Below are positions 30,004 through 40,909 of a stretch of DNA of 64,000 bases, in pieces. The DNA is taken from assembly GCA_010909725.1 (NCBI GenBank), contig JAACMV010000007.1, forward strand, positions 1 through 64,000, in the 5' to 3' direction. Both the position numbers and the translations under genes were made by a program. Within the stretch, counting starts at the first letter, position 1, and each line of letters opens with the position of its first letter. This DNA is from Picochlorum sp. 'celeri' (taxonomy: Eukaryota > Chlorophyta > Trebouxiophyceae). Under the pieces are notes generated by a model that was given only the letters and a program-made list of their open reading frames with translations, made no database searches and was not told the DNA's origin.

Positions 30004-33000
30004 CTTCCCTCTGAATCGCTCGTATGAATTACGCATCCCAACGAGAGTGAAGAAAAGTGTATCCGCCACTTGATTAAATACAAAGTGCCAGGGACTATTG
30101 ATTTCTCACCTCAGTGGTGGCGCATCAAAGTCAATCAGATCAATGCTCTGACCAAGGAATCTGGCATGCCAGATTATTTCCTGACTCTGACGGTGGACAA
30201 CATTACCGAACTGAAATGGGACGAATACAAACAGATGGATGATATACTGACGGAGCTCAATAACTTGCGAGAAGACCGTGGGGCATACAAACTAAAAATG
30301 AATAACTGCCAGGCAGAGGCTGTCCTCTTCCATCACCGAGTCACCAATTTCATGAATTATTTCATTCTAGGGGGAATGAAACGACTGGGGGAGATTACCA
30401 AGTATACATGCCGATACGAAATGCAAGGGAGGCAGGCGGTGCACGCGCGCATCCTTCTGTGGTCAACACCAGAATCCCGGTACAGCAACCAGATTCAAAG
30501 AGACAAACTGCTGGACGCGGGGTCTGATGGAACCCTGCAACGTCCTGATGCCGTCACGAATCCTGGAAAGTACAAACTTCATCAGATAATCAGTCGAATA
30601 CAAATACACAACTGCAACGGTAAAGGCCTCCGTCGGGGAGGGTGTAAACTCCACTTTCCCCATGGCATCCATCTGGGCGAGATTGAACCGGACGAGCTCA
30701 ACAACTCGTACGACTACTATTGCCCCAACTACGAAAGCAGAAATGTCGTTGAATACGACTCACTTGTACGTTTCAATTCGAGATCTTTTGTGCGTTATGT
30801 GTCTACTGCTCCCTGACTGATTTTCATTACTCTAATGCTTGCAGCTACTGATGGCCTGGAATGGCCACATGAACCTCAAGAGAGTCACCCATTCGGAACT
30901 GTCCTTCTACGTCTGCAAATACACGATGAAATCGGAACCCACCGGAAAGCTGGAGGTCAATGGTGAAGTCGAGAGGCAACTGAACATGGCGCGCATGGAC
31001 CCTGCAGTCGTCAAAGTGGTTAATGCTGCCACACAGAGCCAGCCAGTCAGCCACGTGGAGGCCTCCCTCCAATGTCTGGGAATCCCTGTAGCAGACATGC
31101 GGATGAAACACGATGGGCGCTGGATCAAATGGCCTTTCCTGTACATCCGGACAGAACCACAGGAGATTCGCCGTACGATGCTCAGTTGCAGCAATGGTGT
31201 GATCACGCCACACATGGACTACTACGAAAATAGGCCCGACCTCCCAGAGATGGAGCACATCACCTACCCCTGTACTTCAGGACATACAGGGTGCTCAAAA
31301 AGCGATTGCAAGGTAAAGATCTGTACGTTGGCCAGGACAAAAAGAATAGATTTGTGTACAGACACAAATGCCCGCAGATTGTGCATTTCACCAACCATCC
31401 GCCCACATCTCTGCCAGAAGGGTTTTTCTACAATCTGCTGTTATCAACCGTATCCTTTAGGATGGAGCGCACGTTGCTGACTGAAGGCTCGTATTTCAAA
31501 AAGTGCCAAGCCTTGGGCATGGTAGATTCAGATGATGAAGATCTGGAACGTGATGTGTCCCTCAAGTTGACAAAACATTAGCAGCAGTACTACCGAAACT
31601 ACAACATTACCAAGTATTGTATCCTCACGGATGTGGCTAAATTGAGAGAGTATTACAAGACTGGCGCGAACGTCAGAGACAGGGACGACCGGACCACTGC
31701 CTTTCAGACCGATCAATTCCCTGAGAGCCACCTCGCCCTTCAGTGCCCGGTCCCACTGAACGAGGATCAGCAAAACGTCTTCGATGCTCTGTGTCGATCG
31801 AACTTTACGGGATTGCACGTCATCAATGGTGGCCCTGGAACAGGAAAGACCTTCCTGATCAACAAGATCATCCAGCACTGCACCCAGGTATTGAAGCAAC
31901 GTGTCCTTGTCACCGCATCTACTGGCGCGGCAGCGCGCAACTTACCAGATGGATCCACCCTGCACAGCGCCTTGTCGATTGGACCTGGGTACAAAAGGAG
32001 CATTTTGCACAGCACTATGAGGACGGAGAGTAAGCAGTATGCCATTTGTCAAAGCTCCAAAGTCCTCATTATTGATGAGGCTTTTATGCTCACAGGCAGC
32101 TTTTTGCAAACTGCACTGGCCAAATATGCCTCTGTGGACCCCCATGCGAGCCGTGTCGAAGATGTCTTTACGACCAAGGCAGTCATTTTGGTGGGAGAAC
32201 CCAATCAACTGCCTCCCATCTGCCATTGCAAGTCTGTTCGATTGTCAAGTGCAGAGCATGACGACCACGAATCAGACGACCAGTCCAGCATCCAGGATCT
32301 GGCAGCAAGTGTTTGCACGAGTTGCTTGACGGAAAGGTGTCATTACTTTCAGTACGCCACAGAGGATATGCTGAAAATATCGGAGCGGCAGCGACAGGAT
32401 CCAGAGTTTGCTGAATTCCTGCAGAACATGCTCCATGCGCTGCCCACACAGGCAGACATAGAACGCGTTCTGGGACACTGCGTCTTACGCCCCGATCGAG
32501 ACGGCACCGTCGGTCAGGACGAGTATGACACGGCATGCAACGAAACGTGGATCGAGTTCATGTCCCAGCCTGGGGCCATCTCGCTGCATGCTCATTTGAA
32601 AAAGGTTGCCTATTTCAACACTGCTGCGCTGCACGCACAGTTCCCACGCTACGACATTATTCCGGTGGACATGGTATCCAAGTATGAGGACATTGCCCGA
32701 GTGAATGATAAAGCGGCGAGACAGAAAAAGGAGTGGTGCTTCTCGGAAAAGTTTCATTCCCTCCAGAAAATTGCAATAGGCTGCTCGGTGGTGTGCACCC
32801 AGAATTTTGGCAGTCTTGCCAATCCCGTCTTCAATGTCGATCGTGGCATCGTCACGTCCATCACCAGAAAGCGCGATTCTCCGTCCATTCAGACCATACA
32901 TGTGCTGTTTCACGGCCATGATGTTCCGGTGGGCATCACCAGGAAGCAGGAGGAGATGAAATTCGATGGGCACCAATTTGTCCGAAAGACCTTTCCATTG

Positions 33001-33191
33001 ATGCTTGCCAAGGTGCCTCCATTACGGGGTCCAACTTGATGGATTTCAGAGACCTGTTCGCTCCGGGCATGGGGTACGTGATGCTGTCCAGGAAAACATC
33101 CCGGGAAGGCCTCAAGCTCACTGCTCTCCCGACTCCACGGCAGCTCACCATTGTGAAACACCTGCTCTCTGACAGACACAATCAATCATGA
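30004..33191 (+). pseudogene. Helitron Rep-helicase gene, decayed
   Basis: The Helitron_like_N region starts ~30010, with GMPDYFLTLTVD (~30163). The HUH motif reads VHARILLW: the second His is Arg, one base change CAC to CGC. Intron 30766-30844 (79 bp, GTACGT...TTGCAG) rejoins frame at LLMAWNGHMNLK; the Tyr motif region is FYVCKYTMK. The PIF1-type SF1 helicase follows: Walker A GGPGTGKT (~31831), Walker B VLIIDEAFML, VGEPNQLPPI, and motifs QGASI and GYVMLSR at the end. Lesions: frameshift in the C-run 31267-31270, in-frame TAG at 31579, and a small deletion with frame change at ~33020 that removes the expected CHK before QGAS. Helitrons transpose by rolling-circle replication; this copy cannot be autonomous. 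Confidence 0.85.
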
Positions 33192-33370
33192 CTCCCTCCG
33201 TCACGAAAGACCCTGATCACGGTTCTAACTCATTTCTGACGAAAGGCAAACTGTCTCGATTATAAATGTAACCGTCTTACACCACTCCAAGTCTGTCAAT
33301 ATCAATCAAAATGTGTGTCGGCCACACAAGATTGTTGACTTGGACACTATATCCCCTTTGTGTTTTTATT
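33192..33370. other. Presumed 3' end region of the Helitron
   Basis: Contains a weak hairpin (TGTGTCGGCCACACA, ~33312-33326) but no clear CTRR terminus, so I cannot fix the boundary. It ends where LINE-B begins. Confidence 0.3.
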
Positions 33371-36300
33371 TATTTTCCAGTCTTACATGCCCGGTGGTGA
33401 TGCATAGTGAAAGATGAGCACAATCCTCAAATTCGGATTGAGGGGCTCGATTCCTTGAAGGAGCTTTTACTCATCCTCACCACCATCACCTCGTTTAGGC
33501 CAAGGTGCAATAATTGATGGATTGCAAACAATTGACTCAAACCATTCGGTCTCAGTGATGGAAGGGAAGAAGTGGAATCCACACACGACGAGGCAAGCCT
33601 GGAAGTGTGCTTTGGAGGCACTGGGAAGATTTTGCCCACTGGCAGCCCATGAACCTCTGGGCCATGCTTCTTATTCCATCGCTGAGAGAATGTTTGAATA
33701 GCTACCTATTGGCTAATGGATGCTTCCTACAAGTTGCACCCCTGGTGGTGGTTTGGGGAACCAGCTGTTGGTGTTGGTGTTCCAGGCTATAATTGGGAGG
33801 GAGGCGTACTCTGGCTTGCCTTGAGGCATTTTCTTGGCGTGGAGATGGAGGAGGTTCCAGAAGGTCTGAACGGCGATGCTCTTTCCTTTGCTGACAATGG
33901 TATCTGTTTGGGGGACTGGGCCCTCTGTATGGTACTTCAATTTGTACATGAAGCGTCTGCCTCTGTCAATGGCATACACCGCGCTGACGCAGATGAAGAG
34001 CCATATATTTTTTGGCACATGCTGGGGTGGTGTTCCTGTCCATACGAGGAACTGCACTTTTTCTGCATGGATGGACTCGCCCGACAGCTGACCGTACACG
34101 GCTGCTGCCACAGGGCAGTGCTTGAAGTGGTGAAGGATGTCGGGTGTCTCGCACATGCCACATGCGCATGGCTTCGACCCTGACGAGCGGATGAAACCGC
34201 CCATGGACGCATGCCAGAACGGCTCCTTCCACGTATTGTCCATCGGGAGCTTCCAGAGGTGTTGGTGGATCAGGGGGCTGCCCGGAGCCTGTGCGGCTCC
34301 GCAGAGGGCATACAGCCATCTGTAATAGGCATCGGCCCTCTCTAACTGCCCCTCCATCGATAACAAGCGAGTGCCCAGCTTCACTGTATACTTCTTCATC
34401 GGGTGGGCTTTTTGGCCGAGGGTCCAGTGGTAGTCGTCCCTGTACCAAGTCTGTTGCTCTGGCTGGGTCCTGTTTGCCTGGATGGTCTCGATGCACGCTG
34501 GGATCGAGACCAGATATGCTTGTCCCTCGACGATGGTCGTCATTGGTGGCAATGCGCACTCGCGCAAGCACTGGGTGGAGGTAATATGAGCATCATGTGG
34601 GTGTAGAAGGAAGGCATTCCACACCAGCTGAGACCACCGTTGCGATGTGCCCACGCGTAGCAGCCGCAAGCACCATTTTGCTTGTCTTGCTTGGGTATGC
34701 GCTGCAAAGTTGAGGCAGCCTAGACCTCCTTCTTGTGGTGGGGCCGACATTCGTGTCGTACTCCAGCAGCGAGCATTATCAGGCAGCAGTTCTCGTGTGA
34801 GCTTGGTGATCTCTCTCAGGATCTCTTGTGGCACTCTGGTGAATTCTGCAGCATACAGGATTCTCGAAATGACAAAGGTGTTCCACAATCGGAACTTTCC
34901 AAAACAGGAGATCCTGTTAGCTTTAATGACCTTGGCTGTCGTTGCCATGCTGTTCAGTTTGCTGTCCCAGTCGACCGTCGGTGGTGCTGTCCCACGGTGC
35001 ACGGTGATACCCAGCACCTTGGCCTCCGTCACCAATTGGAATCCCTCCAGTGCACGGGGTAGTGTGGAGGGTATCCTGCCGATGGCCAACAGGTGTGTCT
35101 TCCCTCGATTCAATCGCTGTCCAGTGGCCTGATGAAACATGTCCATGCAGGCTCTGAACGTCTTGACCTGCTCTTGGCTGCTGAGAAACACTTTGCTATC
35201 ATCTGCATATTGGCTCAACTTTAGCGTCACGGTGGTGGGCTTGCATGCATCGAATGCTCGCCCCCCATTGTGGCATTTAGACACTCTATATGGACACTGG
35301 AGTGTGATGCCGATGTCCGTGGCATCGATGAGGAGGTGGAGCATGTACCCAATGAGGAGGTAGAGGATGGGCGAGGCCGGACAGCCCTGTCGGATCCCGC
35401 GTGGAACTGCTTGTATGACGATATGTGGTTGTCGGCATACACACGGTTCCTAGTATGCTTCATGATACCTTGTATCCAGGCCATAAGGAAGCCTGGCATT
35501 CGGAGTTCTCTGCAAATCTGTAACAGAAAACCCCAGTCAATGGTATCATATGCTTTTTGGAAGTCACACAGACCCACCAATGCCCATTTGTTTTCGTGTG
35601 CCAAGAGATGTGGCACCGCATCTTGAATCCATATATTCTGCGCTGAATGTCGTCCAGGGAGAAAGGCCGTTTGTGTCTCAGGGATGAGCTTACTCATGGG
35701 CAGAGTCAGCCGATTCTTGAGCACAAAGGTGAAGATTCTGTAGTCCACATTCAGCAGCGTGATTGGTCTATACTTTTTTGGCTCCGGGCTCACCTCACCT
35801 TTTGGTATGGGTCTGATGATGCCATCGAAGAAATTTGCTGGTGCTTCCCCTGTTTGGATCATCTCGGTGTACAGCTTGGCCAAGAATGGGGCAAGCACCC
35901 CTTTCAAGGCAGCATACACCGACAGTCGAATACCATCTTCTCCTGGGGCTGTTGTGCTGTTCATCTGCTTTATCGCTCTCAAAACCTCGGATGGATGAAT
36001 TTCATCCGTGGTGTGGAATTCCTCGAAGATCCCTTTGGCTTCCTCTGGAATGAGGTCCAAGAGCTGTCGTTGGGCAGCCCTGCACGTATGTGGCTGTGAG
36101 GAGATTTTAGAATACTCCGTCACAAAGGCTCCGAGGTTCCCTTGTATCGATCTCGAGCTTTTTCCCTGGTCTTGCATCAGAGGCGGGGTGGGCACCGTTT
36201 TCTTCGCGTTGGAGAGGTACATGTGTAGAGACTTGTCAAGACGGTCATTTTTCAGCTGCACCTTGGGTCCTGTCGAATTCATACATGCCAGCTGTGATGC

Positions 36301-36745
36301 CAGCTTGTCTCTCTCATATCCGCTGAGTTCATCGCGGTTTGCTTCCAGTCGCTTGAGCTTTGTCGAGTACCAATTTGCCACGACCGCTATTTTCCTTTTG
36401 ATGAATGGCCAATACCCGGTATTGGCCGCCAATAATAAGGTGACCTTATGGGGCCACCTTCTTGTATATTTGGGTCCAGTGTGTCAAAAAACTCTTGGAG
36501 TTCTTTGATCGCTTCTGACAGATGCTGAGTGCTCAGCCTAAATGAACATTTGACTCTGGGGAGTTTGACCTTTTGCCTTTCCAGCGTGACAGTGGGGCTG
36601 ATATTCCGTCCTTGCAGATCCAGTATGATGGGGCGATGGTCAGATTTGAGTCCAGAACTGCTCGTCTGCAAAACACGCGCTGTACGAATGTATGGAGACA
36701 GGTCATGCGAGGAGTAGAATCGATCGAGTCGGGTGCCTACTCTCC
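33371..36745 (-). mobile_element. LINE-B, 5'-truncated copy 1
   Basis: A non-LTR retrotransposon read on the minus strand, starting inside the endonuclease (TRLDRFYSSHDLSP, ~36730) and ending at the A/T-rich 3' end near 33371. Positions 33371-35217 are repeated almost identically at 60398-62244. Confidence 0.85.
33713..36745 (-). pseudogene. LINE-B endonuclease/reverse transcriptase, frameshifted
   Basis: Read 5' to 3' on the minus strand. The end of the endonuclease carries GLKSDHRPIILDL (the SDH motif). A frame change at ~36430-36470 follows. The RT palm begins with TAPGEDGI, KYRPITLLNVDYRIF and LCDFQKAYDTIDW. A 1-nt loss at ~35393-35397 then changes frame in the GIRQGCPASP motif, after which LSQYADDSKVF (catalytic) and the thumb follow. 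The C-terminus has a Cys/His cluster (CACGMCETPDILHHFKHC). It is related to LINE-A ORF2 but clearly a separate family. As read it is inactive. Confidence 0.85.
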
Positions 36746-37015
36746 CGTATTGGGTATTTTTGAACGCTGTAAAGCTCCGAGACCTTTGCAGTTCTGGGCC
36801 TTTACACTATTTAGAACATGGGGAATCTCTACCAGTGAACAATCAATCAATCAATCCTCCATCGATGTGTCCGGTCGAGCGCCGGCCTCGAAAGGGGGGT
36901 ATAAGGAGACCTCGGGACTAGTTAGATATATTAAGTAGGAGATCTTCCTTCCTACTTACACTCCATTGATCCCAATTTACAATATAAAAGTTAATTATAT
37001 TTGAAGTCGTCCAAC
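36746..37015. other. Upstream region of the methyltransferase gene
   Basis: No gene seen. Contains (AATC)n at ~36838-36854 and AT-rich DNA just before the ATG at 37016, a plausible promoter. Confidence 0.4.
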
Positions 37016-38050
37016 ATGGCGCTGGAGCATGGTATACACCTAGGTGCTAATGGGAAATATTGGTGGACGGCATCCCTCAGGGTGGTCAGACGGCGATTCA
37101 ACAGTATTTTATCGGGCAATGGAACTATTGGGACATTGATTGTGTTCTATCTTGTTCTTATACACATGTATATAGCATCTCTCTGGATGAAGACACGTGT
37201 TTGTAACCATCCTTCAAAAGATGAGTCTGCCGAGTACAATTACGACAAACTTTTCCAGATTGCTAAGAACTTGCTCAAGTATGAAAATCCACTTGTTGAC
37301 AGCCAGTTGATTGCGGATTACAGCAACACATTCAACTCACTGCCTCGAAATATTGTCTATTACAATGACGCGATCATAGAGAGTACTTGGAGAAGAATGG
37401 AACCTTATCTTCATGAAATTGCTAACTCTGGACTGGACCTGAACTTGGACTTGAGTTTTGGATCTTTGGACGAAGCAGTGATATGGAGTATGACTCGACT
37501 AAATAATCCGAAACTCATCGTTGAAATAGGTGCAGGATTTTCCACGATGATTTTCAATGCAGCCAGGAAAAAGATTAAAGAGGAAAACAATCTGTCCATA
37601 AAGCATGTAGCCATCGAACCATACAGGAGTGATGTCATTAAAGCACTGGGAGACAGTGTTGACATTAAAGTAAATGTTATTCAACAGGTAGAAGCAAAGT
37701 TTTTTGATAGGCTCCAGGAGAACGATATCCTGTTTATAGATAATTCTCATGTTGTACAGCCATATGGAGATGTTATTTATGAGATGTTATACATTCTCCC
37801 TCGGCTGAAGAAAGGTGTATGGGTCCATATTCATGATATCTTTATACCCCATGATTATCCACCTTCGTGGTACAAAGAGAATAGATCATACACGGAACAG
37901 TACTTGGTGGCTGCATTTTTGCACAAGAATAATGATTGGGAAGTCATGTTTCCGGTGCACTATGCTGCTGAGTTTGTCTTGCGTGATGTTATCTCCTCAA
38001 AAGGACTATCTCTTGGTGGAGGATCTCTCTGGCTTCGTAAAGTCAATTGA
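37016..38050 (+). CDS. Membrane-anchored Methyltransf_24-type methyltransferase
   Basis: 344 aa from the ATG at 37016. One signal-anchor segment (~36-58, GTIGTLIVFYLVLIHMYIAS) follows a basic N-terminus. Methyltransferase features: LIVEIGAGFST (motif I, ~167-177), HVAIEPY (~198-203), NDILFIDNSHVVQPYGDV (~236-253) and LPRLKKGVWVHIHDIFIPHD (~261-280), the arrangement of Methyltransf_24 enzymes that often modify sugars. The lumenal catalytic domain suggests Golgi methylation of a glycan. Intronless, AT-richer than the flanking LINEs. LINE-C begins within a few bases after the stop, so its native 3' UTR has probably been displaced. Confidence 0.8.
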   Translation: MALEHGIHLGANGKYWWTASLRVVRRRFNSILSGNGTIGTLIVFYLVLIHMYIASLWMKTRVCNHPSKDESAEYNYDKLFQIAKNLLKYENPLVDSQLIADYSNTFNSLPRNIVYYNDAIIESTWRRMEPYLHEIANSGLDLNLDLSFGSLDEAVIWSMTRLNNPKLIVEIGAGFSTMIFNAARKKIKEENNLSIKHVAIEPYRSDVIKALGDSVDIKVNVIQQVEAKFFDRLQENDILFIDNSHVVQPYGDVIYEMLYILPRLKKGVWVHIHDIFIPHDYPPSWYKENRSYTEQYLVAAFLHKNNDWEVMFPVHYAAEFVLRDVISSKGLSLGGGSLWLRKVN

Positions 38051-38052
38051 AA

Positions 38053-40340
38053 TTGACACGAAACACACACTGGGGAAAACTGGTCGATTCAAGCCAATCT
38101 GTCGACCTTTTGTGACCCCTCAGAGACAATAAGCCCACTGGAAGTCGCCGAGGCCCTCAGGAAAATCCGCAACTCCTGTCCTGGAGATGATGGGTTGCAG
38201 GTTATCTACTACAGAAAGTTCAGCAAATGGATGTGTCCGATCTTGGCCACACTATTTTCCGCCATCATCGCAAGGAACGAGATGCCAGCCAAATTTCATC
38301 ATGGCACGATCAGAGCCATTGAAAAGGGAGGAACCCTGACAGATCCCACCAATTATAGACCCATCCCCCTACTCAATGTGGACTACAGAATCTTCGGGTT
38401 TATCCTGAAGGAGAGAATGACTTTGAGCCTCCAGAACTTGATTCCAGCAACGCAGATAGCCTTCCTGCCTGTAAGACAATCGGCAGAAAACATATGGGCA
38501 GTGCGATCATCCCCCACCTCCTCCACAGAGACAACAGAGAAGCATTGATTGCCCTATGCGACTTTCGCAAAGCCTATGACACGATCGATAGAAGCTTTCT
38601 GTTTCAGATATGCCACACATTCCAAATGCCAGACTACCTGGTGAGATGGATTTAGCTCATGCTCCGGGAGACAACCAGTAAGGTATATGCAAACCATTGC
38701 TTTTCAGACTACAGACAATTTCATGCAGGGCTGAGACAGGGATGCCCAGCGTCCCCGTTACTCTATCTGTTAATTGGATTTATGCTAACTCGCCTGGTAC
38801 AACACTCAGAACTGGGCATAACAATACCATGTCCACTCCAGACAGACCAAACAGAGTCGGAGACAGCCTTGAAGCTATGCCTTTTCCAGTTTGCTGACGA
38901 CAGCAAACTCATTCTCGAAGAAGATCAGATCCCGAGGTTTAAACAGACTATGGCGCTGTTCGCTGAGGCAACAGGGCAGCATTTGAACAAGGAGAAGACC
39001 AAACTCTTGCCCATAGTCGCCCTCAAGACCCTGCACCAAAAGCAACAGATCGATGACTTCCAGGTCACAACAGATGCAAAAATCCTAGTTGTGACACTAC
39101 ACCATGGAATGGAAGCTCCGACATTCCAATGGCAAACCAAAATGTCCCAGCTCCAGCAGCTCACGGATAAAATCAAGCGAATGACAGGACTGTCCATCTT
39201 TGCAAAATACGACCTCTTCAACAAATTTGTCACCTCCAAAGGACTCTATGCTGCAGAATTTATCTATACACCGCCATCTATAATCGATGGCATCCATAAG
39301 ATGGCGAGGAAGCTTTTACCACCAGATGCACCATGCTGGAAAAACGAAGCAATACAGTCGAGAGCCAATATTGGCGGCCTGGGCATGCTCCCCTTTCGGG
39401 AACATATCAAAGCCCGCAAATATAAATGGCTCATCAAGCTTCTCATGTTAGGAACCACCATCGTCTGGTCGACGCTGGTATGGAATGCCACAGCACACTA
39501 CAGAAGAGCCAACAGGCCAACAAAGGTCATGGCTCTCAGGCTCCTCACCCAGCCGTGTGAATTACCGGGAGTCCACCCGGCTCTCATGGAATACAGTGAG
39601 GGCAACGAGATCCCATTACACTCGCTGATCAACTCAGTATTCAGGAATCCAACAGAAGAAAGACAGTGAAACTACTGCTGGCATCGCTATAATGGAACCC
39701 AGTTGCCACTACATAAGTATACAGTGAAAGAAGGCACCCGCCTGATCACCATCAACTCGCCAGACCCAGTCAAATGGCAGCAAGCGACCAACAATCAGAT
39801 TTCTTGGGTACACGCTGTGAGCGAGATACGACCCAGGTTCGGTAAGATGCTGGGAAATATCAGAAAATGGTGGAGAGCACGGGTGCCCAACCCGTGGAAG
39901 GAGATCATATGGCATATGAACTCAGGAGGGCTCTGACTAGGAACAGAACATCTACACTCGAACAGTGAACAAGGAAGTGGTTTCCACCTCCTCCACAGAC
40001 ATCAGCCTTGAAGAGAGACTAAAGTCAGATTTGCCTGAAGTATGATGGCCATACTGCTCCTGTACGGTTTAGTGGTACCAAAGGTAAAAATTTCACAACC
40101 TGGAGCAGTCGTCATATGGACGGTCGAGGAAATCTGTTTCATTCACTCTGCTACACTGGCTCAAACTAAACACTACAGAGGAGTATGCCCAATGGACAAG
40201 ATACAGGTCAGGAGGTTTTGTATCCCTTGATAAATCTCTCAACATTTTATTTAGGGATTTCCTCCTGTGCCCGGGCTTGTATGATTTGGAAGATATTCGT
40301 CATATATTTCGACTGTGTAATAATCCCCTATAAAAATCAT
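38053..40340 (+). mobile_element. LINE-C copy 1, 5'-truncated, internally deleted RT relic
   Basis: Plus-strand RT fragments: CPGDDGLQVIYYRKF, NYRPIPLLNVDYRIF, LCDFRKAYDTIDRSF, GLRQGCPASPLLYLL, and the catalytic FADDSKL. It is broken by frame changes near 38510, stops at ~38653 and ~39667, and a ~0.5-kb deletion at ~39934 relative to copy 2 (flanks share CTC). The 3' end CGACTGTGTAATAATCCCCT plus ATAAAAA matches the ends at 56690 and (inverted) 60361. It is inserted immediately after the methyltransferase stop. Confidence 0.85.
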
Positions 40341-40432
40341 TAACTCGTGCACTTCGTCAACTCCATCTGAGTTTTAATCCAACTTCGGGAACTGTTTCTT
40401 GTTGTGGACCACAACTTGTGGTGTAGATTCAA

Positions 40433-40536
40433 TTAATTAATTAGTGTGGGTTACAGCACCAGCCTGCAGGCTGGGAGTTCCCGGGAACACCGGGCCCGGT
40501 CGACGGAGGAATTCGTCCGTCGGAGGCCCCGCTCCA
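40433..40536 (-). mobile_element. LINE-A short copy 2, 3' portion (left of Plavaka insertion)
   Basis: The terminal part of LINE-A (TTAGTGTGGGTTACAGCACC and on) up to GCTCCA. It continues at 46591 after the DNA transposon. It has extra palindromic bases (CAGCCTGCAGGCTG and TTCCCGGGAA) that the copies at 15.6 and 17.3 kb lack. Confidence 0.8.
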
Positions 40537-40909
40537 CATCTGGGAAATCTGAAAATAAGAAATGGACGTCCGATGTAATCCAGTGTCCTTTGGACACACA
40601 TTTCGTGTACGTGGACATGGACGTCTATCGTAGTACCCTGTATGACATCTGTCCATCCACCGTCCGAAGGGGCCAAAGCGAGACGGAGGCATGTTTTTTC
40701 CATTCGTCGGACAGGTGACACAAACGGCAATGTCCATATAGGGATAGGCGTCCACGAATCCAGGTACACCAAATGTAGCCGATTTGGACAGTGGAGTATA
40801 TTTGGACTATAAATATTATTTTACAGATTACTTTTCTACATATTGTACGAGGTGACTTGCACCCCTGGGGCGAGCCACTGCGCTGGTATAGAGCAAGTTG
40901 GCCCCAAGT

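Noticed and set aside
33305..33340. Helitron 3' terminus (hairpin plus CTRR)
   Set aside because: The hairpin is weak and no CTRR follows at the right distance; boundary left open.
33716..35132. Several plus-strand open frames over LINE-B (and the same set at 60743-62159)
   Set aside because: Antisense shadows of the LINE-B reverse transcriptase frame.
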